From Acidobacteriota bacterium (GTDB lineage Bacteria; Acidobacteriota; Terriglobia; Acidiferrales; UBA7541), in NCBI GenBank assembly GCA_003223215.1, contig QHYH01000100.1, positions 62,001-126,000 on the forward strand: 64,000 nucleotides of DNA, written 5' to 3'. Shown here in pieces: positions 9,862-17,771 of this stretch; positions within the stretch are counted from its first letter, which is position 1; each line of letters begins with the position of its first letter. The translations under genes and the position numbers were made by a program. Under the pieces are notes generated by a model. It was not told the DNA's origin, did no database searches, and saw only the letters and a program-made list of their open reading frames with translations.

Positions 9862-10171
9862 TGATCACTTCGCCGGGTTTGGCCAGGCCTAACTCGTCCC
9901 GGGCAATCGTTTCGATTTTGCGAGGGTCGCTCTTCAGTTCCTTGACTTCCTCTTCTAGCTGCACGTTTTCCTTGTTGAGCCGCTCCCTATCCGCGTTCAC
10001 TTTCTTGATTTCTTGTTGCGTGCGTCGCATCGCGAGGTAGCCGTGCGTGCCGAAAATGTCGTGGACCACAAGCGCGAAGAGCAGCAAACCCAGCAGCGCG
10101 CCTCCGTACTGGCGCAGAAACGGCGCAGGCTTTTCGTTGGCATCCGGCTTTTTCAGCTTTGCAATACCCAT
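9809..10171 (-). CDS. ftsB: FtsB/DivIC-type septum formation initiator protein
   Basis: 120-residue bitopic membrane protein: short cytoplasmic N-terminus, one membrane helix (GALLGLLLFALVVHDIFG, ~24-41), then a coiled coil (RRTQQEIKKVNADRERLNK...EEEVKELKSD) and the family ending RKIETIARDELGLAKPGE. FtsB links FtsQ and FtsL in the divisome. Its start overlaps the end of the upstream phosphohexomutase gene by 19 bases, so the two are probably co-transcribed and translationally coupled. Confidence 0.9.
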   Translation of the reverse strand: MGIAKLKKPDANEKPAPFLRQYGGALLGLLLFALVVHDIFGTHGYLAMRRTQQEIKKVNADRERLNKENVQLEEEVKELKSDPRKIETIARDELGLAKPGEVIIKIPQSLQLPQDPGAKP

Positions 10172-11598
10172 TTCGTTGCTTCGCTCGTCAACTTCGCGGA
10201 AGCCGCCGCGCTTTCCGCTTCCACATAAAGCCGCAAGAGCGGTTCCGTGCCCGACAATCGCAACAGCATCCAGGAACCATCTTCAAAAACAAATTTTGCT
10301 CCATCGGTGCGGTCGACGGATACGACTTTTCGCCCCAGCAGTGTCGAACTGTCCACGCCCACCCTGCACACCGCATTTGCCTTTTGTTCGTCGCTCAGGT
10401 GCAGGTTTTCCCGGACGGGCCAAAATTCGCGCCCCAATTTTTTGTACGTTGCGCGAATCTGTTCGCCCAACGGGGCGCCACGCGCGGCGATCATTTCCGC
10501 GACCAGCAGGCACGCCAGGATGCCGTCCTTCTCAGGGATGTGGCCGCGTATGGTCAACCCCGCGCTTTCTTCGCCGCCCAGCGCAATCTTATCTTCGCGG
10601 ATGAGTTGGCCGATGTACTTGAAGCCGACCGGCGTTTGATGGACGCCCTGGCCGTGCGATTTTGCGACGGCATCAATCATTTGCGTTGTCGCCACGCTGC
10701 GCGCCGCCGGCATCTTCCACTGGCGCGTTTCCGCCAGATAGTCATAGACAAGCGCGAGGATCAGGTTCGGCTGAATCCACGTGCCGTCGCGGTCAACGAT
10801 TCCAAAGCGGTCCGCGTCTCCATCGGTTGCCAGCCCCGCCGTGGCCTTCGAATCGACCACGACCTTTTTGAGCGGAGCAAGATTTTCTTCGGACACGTCG
10901 GGCCCGGTGCCGTCGAACAAACAGTCGCGACCCGTTCGGATTGCCGCCACGGCCACGCCGTGATCACCGAGGGTGCGGTCCAGGTAGCCCGAGCCGCATC
11001 CGTGAAGCGCGTCTACCGCAAATTTCAGGTTCGCCTTTTTCAGCGTTTCGAAGCGCACGAGTTTCTCGAGCCGCGTCAAATAGTTTTGCCGTAGGTTCAC
11101 TTTTTCGCTCGGATTTGCCTTGGCGGCGCTGTGCGGGAGAGGGGGCACGCCGCCTTGCGAGGCAATCTGGGAGGCGCGAGCCTCAATGTCTTTCGTGATT
11201 TCCGGGAGCGCCGGCCCGGCGTCCGCGGAGGAAAACTTTAAGCCGTGATATTGCGCCGGGTTGTGGCTGGCAGTGAAGTTGACGGCGCCGTCCAGCTTGC
11301 GCCGCATGATTTCGTAGGCCACGGCGGGCGTCGGCGTGAACGTTTCGCACAGCAAAGCGCGGACGCCGTGATGTTCGAGGATGTCCACGGCGAGCTGCGA
11401 AAACTCTTCGGAATAGAAGCGCGTATCGTAGGCGACGAGGATTGTGGGCTCGGCGGATTCCGCCTTCACGTGTTCCGCGATGGCCGTCAGCGCCAGCCGT
11501 ACGTTTGCGAAGGTGAAATCTTCGGCAATGACCCCGCGCCAGCCCGAAGTGCCAAACTTGACCGGAGAAGGGATGCTCCATCCAGCGCGTGTGCTCAT
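10153..11598 (-). CDS. Phosphoglucomutase/phosphomannomutase family protein
   Basis: 481-residue alpha-D-phosphohexomutase that shifts phosphate between C6 and C1 of hexose phosphates. Domain signatures in order: VKFGTSGWRG at 14-22, the phosphoserine loop TASHNP with catalytic Ser111, the Mg-binding loop DGDADR at 259-264, the sugar-specificity GGEESAGL motif and the C-terminal phosphate-binding RLSGTEPLLRLYVE. The FGTSGWRG opening is the subfamily of uncertain sugar preference (glucose or mannose phosphates) rather than GlmM. It lies upstream of and overlaps ftsB. Confidence 0.92.
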   Translation of the reverse strand: MSTRAGWSIPSPVKFGTSGWRGVIAEDFTFANVRLALTAIAEHVKAESAEPTILVAYDTRFYSEEFSQLAVDILEHHGVRALLCETFTPTPAVAYEIMRRKLDGAVNFTASHNPAQYHGLKFSSADAGPALPEITKDIEARASQIASQGGVPPLPHSAAKANPSEKVNLRQNYLTRLEKLVRFETLKKANLKFAVDALHGCGSGYLDRTLGDHGVAVAAIRTGRDCLFDGTGPDVSEENLAPLKKVVVDSKATAGLATDGDADRFGIVDRDGTWIQPNLILALVYDYLAETRQWKMPAARSVATTQMIDAVAKSHGQGVHQTPVGFKYIGQLIREDKIALGGEESAGLTIRGHIPEKDGILACLLVAEMIAARGAPLGEQIRATYKKLGREFWPVRENLHLSDEQKANAVCRVGVDSSTLLGRKVVSVDRTDGAKFVFEDGSWMLLRLSGTEPLLRLYVEAESAAASAKLTSEATKWVLQS

Positions 11599-11669
11599 GG
11601 CGCGTTATTTTAGCCTTTCGCGCCGTGCGGAAAAAGTCGTTAATATGAGGGGCCCGGGAGCAATAAAAA

Positions 11670-12038
11670 ATGAGTCGCGCAAAAGTGAGAAACGCACGAA
11701 TCGTTCTCGTGACTTGCCCGTCGCTGGCCCTTGCGCGGAAGATTGCGCGGGCCGTGGTCGAAAAGCGTCTGGCAGCGTGCGTTAACGTTGTTCGCAGCCC
11801 CGTCGAATCCTTTTACACCTGGAAGGGCAGGCTCGAATCTGCGCGTGAGCACCTGCTGCTTATCAAGACCGCGGCCGAAAGCCTGTCAGGACTAGAACGC
11901 GAAGTGAAGCGCCTGCACACCTACGCGGTCCCAGAATTCATCGCCCTACCGATTACCGGGGGCTCGCCCGAATGCCTGGCTTGGCTGGGCGAAACGACAG
12001 CGGCGCGCTCCAGAGAAACCTCGAGCGGGCAACCGTAG
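11670..12038 (+). CDS. cutA: Divalent-cation tolerance protein CutA
   Basis: 122-residue trimeric CutA-family protein, slightly longer than usual (~105-112). The signatures are RIVLVTCPSLALARKIARAVVEKRLAACVNVV, SFYTWKGRLES and HTYAVPEFIALPI followed by SPECLAWL. The Cys in AACVN and the HxYxxPEF segment are the usual metal-responsive positions. CutA is linked to copper tolerance in E. coli but its general role is unclear. Divergent from the phosphohexomutase gene. Confidence 0.92.
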   Translation: MSRAKVRNARIVLVTCPSLALARKIARAVVEKRLAACVNVVRSPVESFYTWKGRLESAREHLLLIKTAAESLSGLEREVKRLHTYAVPEFIALPITGGSPECLAWLGETTAARSRETSSGQP

Positions 12039-12126
12039 AGCTCAAAGGCGAATCGAACCAGCGTATTGAACAGGTCGGGTTCTAGCAATCTCGCCTGGGC
12101 AACAATACGCGTAGTTGGAATCGTCC

Positions 12127-13782
12127 ATGGGGTCCCGATTCTTCCTTTGCTCCATTCTGGCCTCGTCCTTGGCCTGGCACTTTCCGTTCTCTTCCGCCGC
12201 AGCTCAGCAAATCACCTCCGAAACTTTGGAATTGCGCGGGAGAGTTATCAATAGCGCCACCGGGGAACCGGTTGCGCTCGCCCTCGTGCAAGTCTCGGCT
12301 CCGGGACCAAAAACGCAGTTCACGGGTGCCGACGGCACGTTTGTCTTCACTGGTCTTCCACCAGGTAACTATTGGCCTTTGGCGAGAAAGCCAGGATTCT
12401 TTGATGACTCAGAACCTCAGAGACCGGACCCGGCGCCCCTCCTTTCCTCTGGGCAGCACGAACCCATCATCCTAAAGTTGCTTCCGGAAGCAATCCTTTT
12501 TGGCGAGGTCAAAGACGAGAACGGCGCGCCACTCGAAGGCGTCACGGTAAGAGCGCAGCAATGGCAGGAGCTCGACGGGGAGAAGCAATTTGTGCCTGCC
12601 GGAAGTGCATTCACCGACGACGAAGGAAACTTCCGGCTCGCCGAATTGAAGCCAGGCCGCTATTACCTGTCCTTCCTCTCGACCAACGGAGGTTGGACCA
12701 TTACGTATCAGTCGACTTCAGAAAAGCCGGAAGAGCAGGGATACGGCGCCCAATTTTATCCGGGCGTTCCGGATCTGGAGTCCGCGAGTGCCATCGAGAT
12801 TCGGGCCGGCGCTCAAGTGCACATTGTGCAAACGCTCAGCCGCCAGCGCCTCTTCCAAGTCGCAGGCGTCGTGCGGGGCGCAGACCCGGCAAGCGGATTC
12901 AACCTCACCTTGACGAATTCCATGGGCGACATGGTCCAGAAGAGAGTTCGCCTTGACCCTAACACGGGGCAATTTCAGATTTCCGGTGTTCCTCGGGGCA
13001 CCTACTTGCTCGAGGCCAGGGCCAACCAGCGCCCTGCGTTAACAAATACATCGAGCGGATTGCTTCGGGTCGACGACGAAGACCGCCCGCCGTTGACTGC
13101 CACGGTTCCACTGCGGCTCGAAGGCGACGTTTCCGGACTGGTGGTCGTGCTATGGAGCGGAATTTCTGTCGACGTTCAGGTCCTTGACGAGATCTCAGAC
13201 AACGGCGGACCGAACGGTTTGCACCAAGTATCGTTGCAGATGAAGCCCCAGGGGTTCCCGCGATCCGCCTCGCGGATCACCGTGCCTCGGGCACCGGACG
13301 AACGGAGAGCGCCGGCGCGATTCGAAGGGCTGGCCCCGGGGGTCTATTCCGTGAGCGGGACCTCGCATGGGCCTTGGTATATCGCCTCGATGCGCTGCGG
13401 CAGCGTCGACCTGTTGCGCGATGATTTGACCCTAACCACGGCCGCGGCTCCGCCCATTCAAGTTGTGCTCCGTGGCGATGGCGCGCAGCTGGCCCTCAAC
13501 GCAGTGAAGAATGGCCAGCCGGCCACTGCGGGCTTGCTGCTGTTTTCTCCGGATTACCCGAGGCGGTCTCGGTTCCTCGGTCGAGCCTCTTCGGTCTCCG
13601 TCGGTAATCTGGCACCAGGAAGGTACTACGTGATCGCCATGAGAGGCGCTGAGAATCTGGAGTTTCGCAATCCAACGGCGATGGATCGATATTTAACGCA
13701 TGCAACCGAGGTGATCTTAGCGCCTCGCGCCACCCTTACCATTTCAGCGGAGGTAGCAGAGCCGGGGGAGGAGGAGCAATGA
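12127..13782 (+). CDS. Secreted protein with carboxypeptidase-regulatory-like repeats (first of a pair)
   Basis: 551 residues. The signal peptide (MGSRFFLCSILASSLAWHF to SSAAAQ) is followed by a chain of prealbumin-like beta-sandwich modules: LRGRVINSATGEPVALALVQV...TGADGTFVFTGLPPGNYWPLARK, then VKDENGAPLEGVTVRA...TDDEGNFRLAELKPGRYYL. These are the CarboxypepD_reg/DUF4480-like modules common in acidobacterial cell-envelope proteins. No enzyme active site is visible. The frame also opens at a TTG at 12115; I prefer the ATG at 12127. The stop overlaps the next gene's start (ATGA), so the pair is translationally coupled. Confidence 0.8.
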   Translation: MGSRFFLCSILASSLAWHFPFSSAAAQQITSETLELRGRVINSATGEPVALALVQVSAPGPKTQFTGADGTFVFTGLPPGNYWPLARKPGFFDDSEPQRPDPAPLLSSGQHEPIILKLLPEAILFGEVKDENGAPLEGVTVRAQQWQELDGEKQFVPAGSAFTDDEGNFRLAELKPGRYYLSFLSTNGGWTITYQSTSEKPEEQGYGAQFYPGVPDLESASAIEIRAGAQVHIVQTLSRQRLFQVAGVVRGADPASGFNLTLTNSMGDMVQKRVRLDPNTGQFQISGVPRGTYLLEARANQRPALTNTSSGLLRVDDEDRPPLTATVPLRLEGDVSGLVVVLWSGISVDVQVLDEISDNGGPNGLHQVSLQMKPQGFPRSASRITVPRAPDERRAPARFEGLAPGVYSVSGTSHGPWYIASMRCGSVDLLRDDLTLTTAAAPPIQVVLRGDGAQLALNAVKNGQPATAGLLLFSPDYPRRSRFLGRASSVSVGNLAPGRYYVIAMRGAENLEFRNPTAMDRYLTHATEVILAPRATLTISAEVAEPGEEEQ

Positions 13783-15452
13783 GGGCCCTTCTTTTCACTT
13801 TGACGCTCTTGTCGGCGCTGGCTCAAGCAAATTCCGAGCCACCAGGGGGAGCCGCCTATCGCATCAGCGGCGTAGTCGTGGATGCGGTAACGAATGTTCC
13901 TGTGGCCCATGCGCAAGTATTGATTTCTCGCGACAGCGAACAAACCGCTATCGTTGCGGGTGATGACGGACGGTTTGTTTTCGAGGGACTCGCGGCAGGG
14001 AAGTACTCTCTTAGCGCGACTCGAACGGGCTATCTGCACGAAGCCTACAACCAGCACGGAGGATTCTCCGTCGCGATTGTGACGGGTAAGGGCCAGGATA
14101 CCGAACACCTGGCCTTTCGCTTGCATCCCCAGGCAGTGATCTGCGGCAGAGTGACCGACGAGCACGGCGAGGTGGTGCGCAGCGCTCAGGTGGTGCTCTT
14201 CGCTTCCGATCTAATGAGAGGCAGTCATGCGAAGTTTATGCAGGCAGAGACGCAGACGAACGATCTGGGGGAGTACCGCTTTGCGCATCTTGCTCCGGAC
14301 AAATATTACTTGGCGGTTCAAGCCCGGCCCTGGTACGCCCAGCCGCAGGTCTCGGCTCAGATGGGACACCATAGGTCTGTTGGAAACGGCGGTCCCGCTT
14401 TTTTCGCCTCAGGACCCGGCGTTGCTTCAGATCCCATTTTGGATGTGGTCTATCCCATTACTTTTTACCCGGGGGTGACCGATGAGGGCTCGAGCGCAGG
14501 GCTGGTTTTGAGCGCCGGGGAGAAGCAAGAAGCCAACATCACCCTGCGAGCCGTACCAGCCACGCGTTTGCGCCTGACCGCCGTGAACAATGAGGCCGGG
14601 ACCTCATTCGGTGTCGACGCAGGTCAGCGGGTGTTTGGCACGTTTACCTTCGGGCTGAACAACGTCTTTGGTCAAGTTGCTCCCGGCGAATATGAGGTTG
14701 CAGGCCTGCCACCTGGAGAACTAACGCTGGTCCTCGTTGCGAGCAAGGCAAGCGAATGGACTTCTCGATCCATCGAAGTGGACAGCCGCGTGGGGACAAT
14801 TGATGCGGCAGAGTTGCCGGCAACGGCAAAAGTATCCGGACGCATTTTTCTGCCGGGAGCAAGCGCGGCAAGAGGTGGAAGCGTGAGTCTTATGAGTACG
14901 TCGGCGGCAACTCTCCCCGGTGCCACAACTCCGCTACAAGCAGATGGGACGTTCAACTTTTCCGGGATTCAACCAGGAACGTATCGAATTCAAGTGAGCG
15001 TTCCTCCCGAAGGCTACTATGTTCAGAAACTCATCGCGAAGGAAGCGAAAACATCCGGCCGCGAGATCACCATTACGGGTGGAAACGACGTGGATCTCAC
15101 GGTCACACTGGGACAAGGGCAAGGTCAGCTGAGCGGGGTGGTGCAATTAGACGGAAAGCCGGCACCAGGCGTTATGGTTCTGCTTGTGCCTAAGTCCGGC
15201 CAGGAAATGGAAGAGGATTCGCGCATGGACGAAAGCGACAGTGACGGCACGTTCAGTCTGGGAGGAATTCTTCCCGGAGACTACGTGCTTCTGGCGCTCA
15301 AGGATGGTTGGGATTTGGAGTGGTCGAATTCAGAGGTCCTGCGGCCTTATCTATCGGCGGGGCAAAAAATGTCCATTGCTGCGAATCAGTCTGTGAAAGT
15401 AACCGTATCGGCCCAAGAGAGACGAGGCTGCTGCGAGCAGAAGCTGCGATAA
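13779..15452 (+). CDS. Secreted protein with carboxypeptidase-regulatory-like repeats (second of a pair)
   Basis: 557 residues with the same architecture as the preceding protein. A signal peptide (MRALLFTLTLLSALAQA) is followed by repeated modules such as ISGVVVDAVTNVPVAHAQVLI...GDDGRFVFEGLAAGKYSLSATR, CGRVTDEHGEVVRSAQVVLF and LSGVVQLDGKPAPGVMVLLVP. The ATG has GGAGGAGGAG just upstream and overlaps the previous stop by 4 bases. The two proteins look like diverged duplicates that may act together at the cell surface. No catalytic motif is seen; function unknown. Confidence 0.8.
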   Translation: MRALLFTLTLLSALAQANSEPPGGAAYRISGVVVDAVTNVPVAHAQVLISRDSEQTAIVAGDDGRFVFEGLAAGKYSLSATRTGYLHEAYNQHGGFSVAIVTGKGQDTEHLAFRLHPQAVICGRVTDEHGEVVRSAQVVLFASDLMRGSHAKFMQAETQTNDLGEYRFAHLAPDKYYLAVQARPWYAQPQVSAQMGHHRSVGNGGPAFFASGPGVASDPILDVVYPITFYPGVTDEGSSAGLVLSAGEKQEANITLRAVPATRLRLTAVNNEAGTSFGVDAGQRVFGTFTFGLNNVFGQVAPGEYEVAGLPPGELTLVLVASKASEWTSRSIEVDSRVGTIDAAELPATAKVSGRIFLPGASAARGGSVSLMSTSAATLPGATTPLQADGTFNFSGIQPGTYRIQVSVPPEGYYVQKLIAKEAKTSGREITITGGNDVDLTVTLGQGQGQLSGVVQLDGKPAPGVMVLLVPKSGQEMEEDSRMDESDSDGTFSLGGILPGDYVLLALKDGWDLEWSNSEVLRPYLSAGQKMSIAANQSVKVTVSAQERRGCCEQKLR

Positions 15453-15472
15453 GTGCCCGCCGACGAAACGGC

Positions 15473-16612
15473 TTACACGTACAGCAGCGCCTGATCCAGG
15501 TCCGCGACGATGTCTTCGACGTCCTCGATGCCTACCGACAGCCGCACCAATCCCTCGGTGATGCCGACGCGCTCGCGTATTTCCTTGGGCATGGACGCGT
15601 GCGTCATCAGTGCCGGAAGTGAAACCAATGTTTCAACGCCACCCAGGCTCTCCGCCAGCGAGCAAAGTTGCAAATGATTCAGGAACCGGCGTGCGGCATC
15701 CACCGAACCCAAATCAAACGAGAGCATCGCACCCGGCCCCTTTTGCTGCCGGCGCGCGACATCGTGATGCGGATGCGAAGGCAGTCCAGGGTAATAGACC
15801 TTGCGCACCTTGGGGTGGGCGTCCAGGTGCCGCGCAACCGTAATCCCGTTCGCGTTGTGCTGGAGCATCCGCACGGCCAAGGTCTTAATTCCACGCGACA
15901 CCAGAAAGCAATCCATCGGCGCGAGCCCGGCCCCCGCCGAGCGCTGAATAAAGTAGACTTTCTCCGCGTCCTCCGGGCGCGTCAGGACCACAGCTCCGCC
16001 TGTCGCATCGCTGTGCCCGTTCAGATACTTGGTCATCGAGTGCACGACGATGTGCGCTCCGAGCTCGATGGGGCGCTGCAAGTAGGGGCTCATGAACGTG
16101 TTATCGACCGCGACGGTGATGTTCCGCTCGCCGGCAAGCTTCGAAATGGCCGCAATGTCGGTCACGTTCATGGTCGGATTCGTGGGCGTTTCGATGTACA
16201 GCATCTTGGTGTTCGGGCGCATGGCCATGCGCACAGCTTCGGGCATCGAAGTGTCCACGAAGCTGAATTCCAACCCAAAATGCACCAGCAGTTGCGTGGA
16301 AAGCCGGAAAACGCCGCCATACACGGCTTCCGACAGAACCACGTGGTCTCCGGGGCGCAGCAGACGGAAAACGGCATCGATTCCTGCCATTCCCGAGGTG
16401 AAAACGTAAGCGCTGTGCCCGCCTTCGAGCTTGGCAACGGTGCGTTCGAGAGCTTTGCGATTCGGGTGGCTGGTACGCGCGTAGTCGTATCCCTTGTTCT
16501 TTCCGAGCTCTTCGTTGACATACGTCGAAGTTTGATAGATCGGCGCGACGATCGCGCCCGTGGCAGGATCCGGCTCTTGGCCCACATGAATGGCATTGGT
16601 GGCAAAACCCAT
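15473..16612 (-). CDS. Cystathionine gamma-synthase/-lyase family PLP enzyme
   Basis: 379-residue Cys/Met-metabolism PLP enzyme. The start at 16612 follows AAGGAG at 6 bases and matches the family opening MGFATNAIHVGQEPDPATGA. Signatures: YARTSHPNRKALE, FTSGMAGIDAVFRLL, VDNTFMSPYLQRPIELGAHIVVHSMTKYLNGHSD with PLP-binding Lys195, and the C-terminal LAESLGGVETLVSLPALMTHASMP. It makes or splits cystathionine in methionine/cysteine interconversion; gamma-synthase (metB), gamma-lyase and beta-lyase cannot be separated from sequence alone. A possible riboswitch-like leader lies just upstream (see 16620-16740). Confidence 0.92.
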   Translation of the reverse strand: MGFATNAIHVGQEPDPATGAIVAPIYQTSTYVNEELGKNKGYDYARTSHPNRKALERTVAKLEGGHSAYVFTSGMAGIDAVFRLLRPGDHVVLSEAVYGGVFRLSTQLLVHFGLEFSFVDTSMPEAVRMAMRPNTKMLYIETPTNPTMNVTDIAAISKLAGERNITVAVDNTFMSPYLQRPIELGAHIVVHSMTKYLNGHSDATGGAVVLTRPEDAEKVYFIQRSAGAGLAPMDCFLVSRGIKTLAVRMLQHNANGITVARHLDAHPKVRKVYYPGLPSHPHHDVARRQQKGPGAMLSFDLGSVDAARRFLNHLQLCSLAESLGGVETLVSLPALMTHASMPKEIRERVGITEGLVRLSVGIEDVEDIVADLDQALLYV

Positions 16613-16619
16613 GATGCAC

Positions 16620-16740
16620 TCCTTGCTCTTTCTCACACCTTTCTGAAGCAGGCGGCCTCAGGTTGGCTGCTGACCGTCCGCGGGCACTTCCAGGATTCAA
16701 CTGTTCCAGTGTTACATTGCGGAGCAGGTTCTTGAAAACT
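16620..16740 (-). promoter_or_regulatory. Possible SAM-clan riboswitch-like leader of the cystathionine gamma-synthase gene
   Basis: On the minus strand, immediately before the gene, the leader carries GGTCAGCAGCCAACCTG (16660-16676) and then AGAAAGGTGTGAGAAAG about 15 bases later. The order CCAACC...AAGGTG recalls the GGCAACC...AAGGTGC core of SAM-I/SAM-IV class riboswitches, and the element runs into the ribosome site AAGGAG. The match is partial, and the 5' GAGGGA/GGCCC part of SAM-I is not evident. Recorded as a weak candidate only. Confidence 0.25.
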
Positions 16741-16907
16741 TACAGGAGCCTCACAAATCCGTCAATTAGGCTACCATGGAAGCCTCCATGCCATAGCGAG
16801 ACCGAAGACAGCATGCGGCGTTTTCCTCAGAGCAGCAGTTCCCGTGCTCCCGGCATCCAAATTTCCGTCGGGGCAAACGCTTGACCTCAGCCCGCGCTCG
16901 GTAGAGG

Positions 16908-17348
16908 ATGGTGTTCAAGCAAATGATGACTTTTACTCGAATGCTTCTGTTGTCCGCTTCTCTCGCGGCATCGCTCGCGCTGGTGCGCCCGGTCGTGGCC
17001 CAAAATCCCCCCTCCTCGTCTCCGGAACGGAAGTCTGGCCAGGTCAAACCCGATCCGCAGGCACGCATCACCATCGAAGTCACCGGCGGCGATCAAGAAA
17101 CACCTGTTGAAAACGCCAGCGTGTACTTCAAATACATCGAAGAGCATAAGATCAAGAAAAATAAGACCATGGAATTGAATGTGAAAACCAATCGGGAAGG
17201 CGTGGCGCACGTTCCCGACGCTCCGCTCGGCCGGGTGCTTGTTCAGGTGCTGGCGGAGGGATGGAAAACCTACGGCCGATGGTTCGACATCACCGACCCC
17301 AAACAAACGATCAAAGTTCATCTCGAACGTCCCCCGAAGTGGTACTGA
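16908..17348 (+). CDS. Small secreted protein with a carboxypeptidase-regulatory/transthyretin-like fold
   Basis: 146-residue protein. The signal peptide (hydrophobic MLLLSASLAASLALVRPVVAQ) is followed by a Pro/Ser linker and one beta-sandwich module (ITIEVTGGDQETPVENASVYFKY ... VKTNREGVAHVPDAPLGRVLVQVLAEGWKTYGRWFDI), ending in KVHLERPPKWY. The middle resembles surface-exposed Ig/transthyretin-like domains. ATGs at 16923 and 16926 are alternative starts. No enzymatic motif. Confidence 0.7.
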   Translation: MVFKQMMTFTRMLLLSASLAASLALVRPVVAQNPPSSSPERKSGQVKPDPQARITIEVTGGDQETPVENASVYFKYIEEHKIKKNKTMELNVKTNREGVAHVPDAPLGRVLVQVLAEGWKTYGRWFDITDPKQTIKVHLERPPKWY

Positions 17349-17771
17349 GCTGTGAATTCTTGGCAAGAAGCTGTTGCCTAAGTGTTTTTGGATTTCTTTA
17401 AACTTGTTCTCACGAAAGAGTTTGCCCGGACGCTACTGGCCTCGCGAGTGAGGTGACAACTTTTTTGTTGTCTCGATCGCAGACGTTGCTCGCTTTCTTG
17501 CGGGGAAATCCAATTTTGAACTATGGCGCGGCGATCAGGAGCCCGAAACCCGATGTTGCACACAAATAGTGCAATGCGCGGAAGAATGTTGAACTGCAGG
17601 AAGTTACGCCATGGTGCGGCGTTGATTTCCACAACCTTATCAACACTTGTGTTGAAAACTTTACCGTGCAGAAACAATTTCTGTAATTTTCGGCACGCAG
17701 CTTGCTCCGCGGCGCGCTCCCGCTTGCTTTGACGCCCGCGAAATCAGAGTGTTACAGTTGCATTTTGACAA
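17349..17771. other. Intergenic region with several inverted repeats
   Basis: 423 bases without a convincing gene, AT-richer than the surroundings. It holds three small inverted repeats: GACAAC-TTTTTT-GTTGTC at 17455-17472, TCAACAC-TT-GTGTTGA at 17640-17655 and CAGAAA-CAA-TTTCTG at about 17669-17683. Three 9-mers close to DnaA boxes cluster between about 17626 and 17659. A weak minus-strand frame (17378-17677) has no coding features. Confidence 0.45.

Noticed and set aside
17378-17677. Minus-strand frame of 99 codons in the repeat-rich intergenic region
   Set aside because: No ribosome site or domain, and it crosses three inverted repeats; more likely regulatory DNA.
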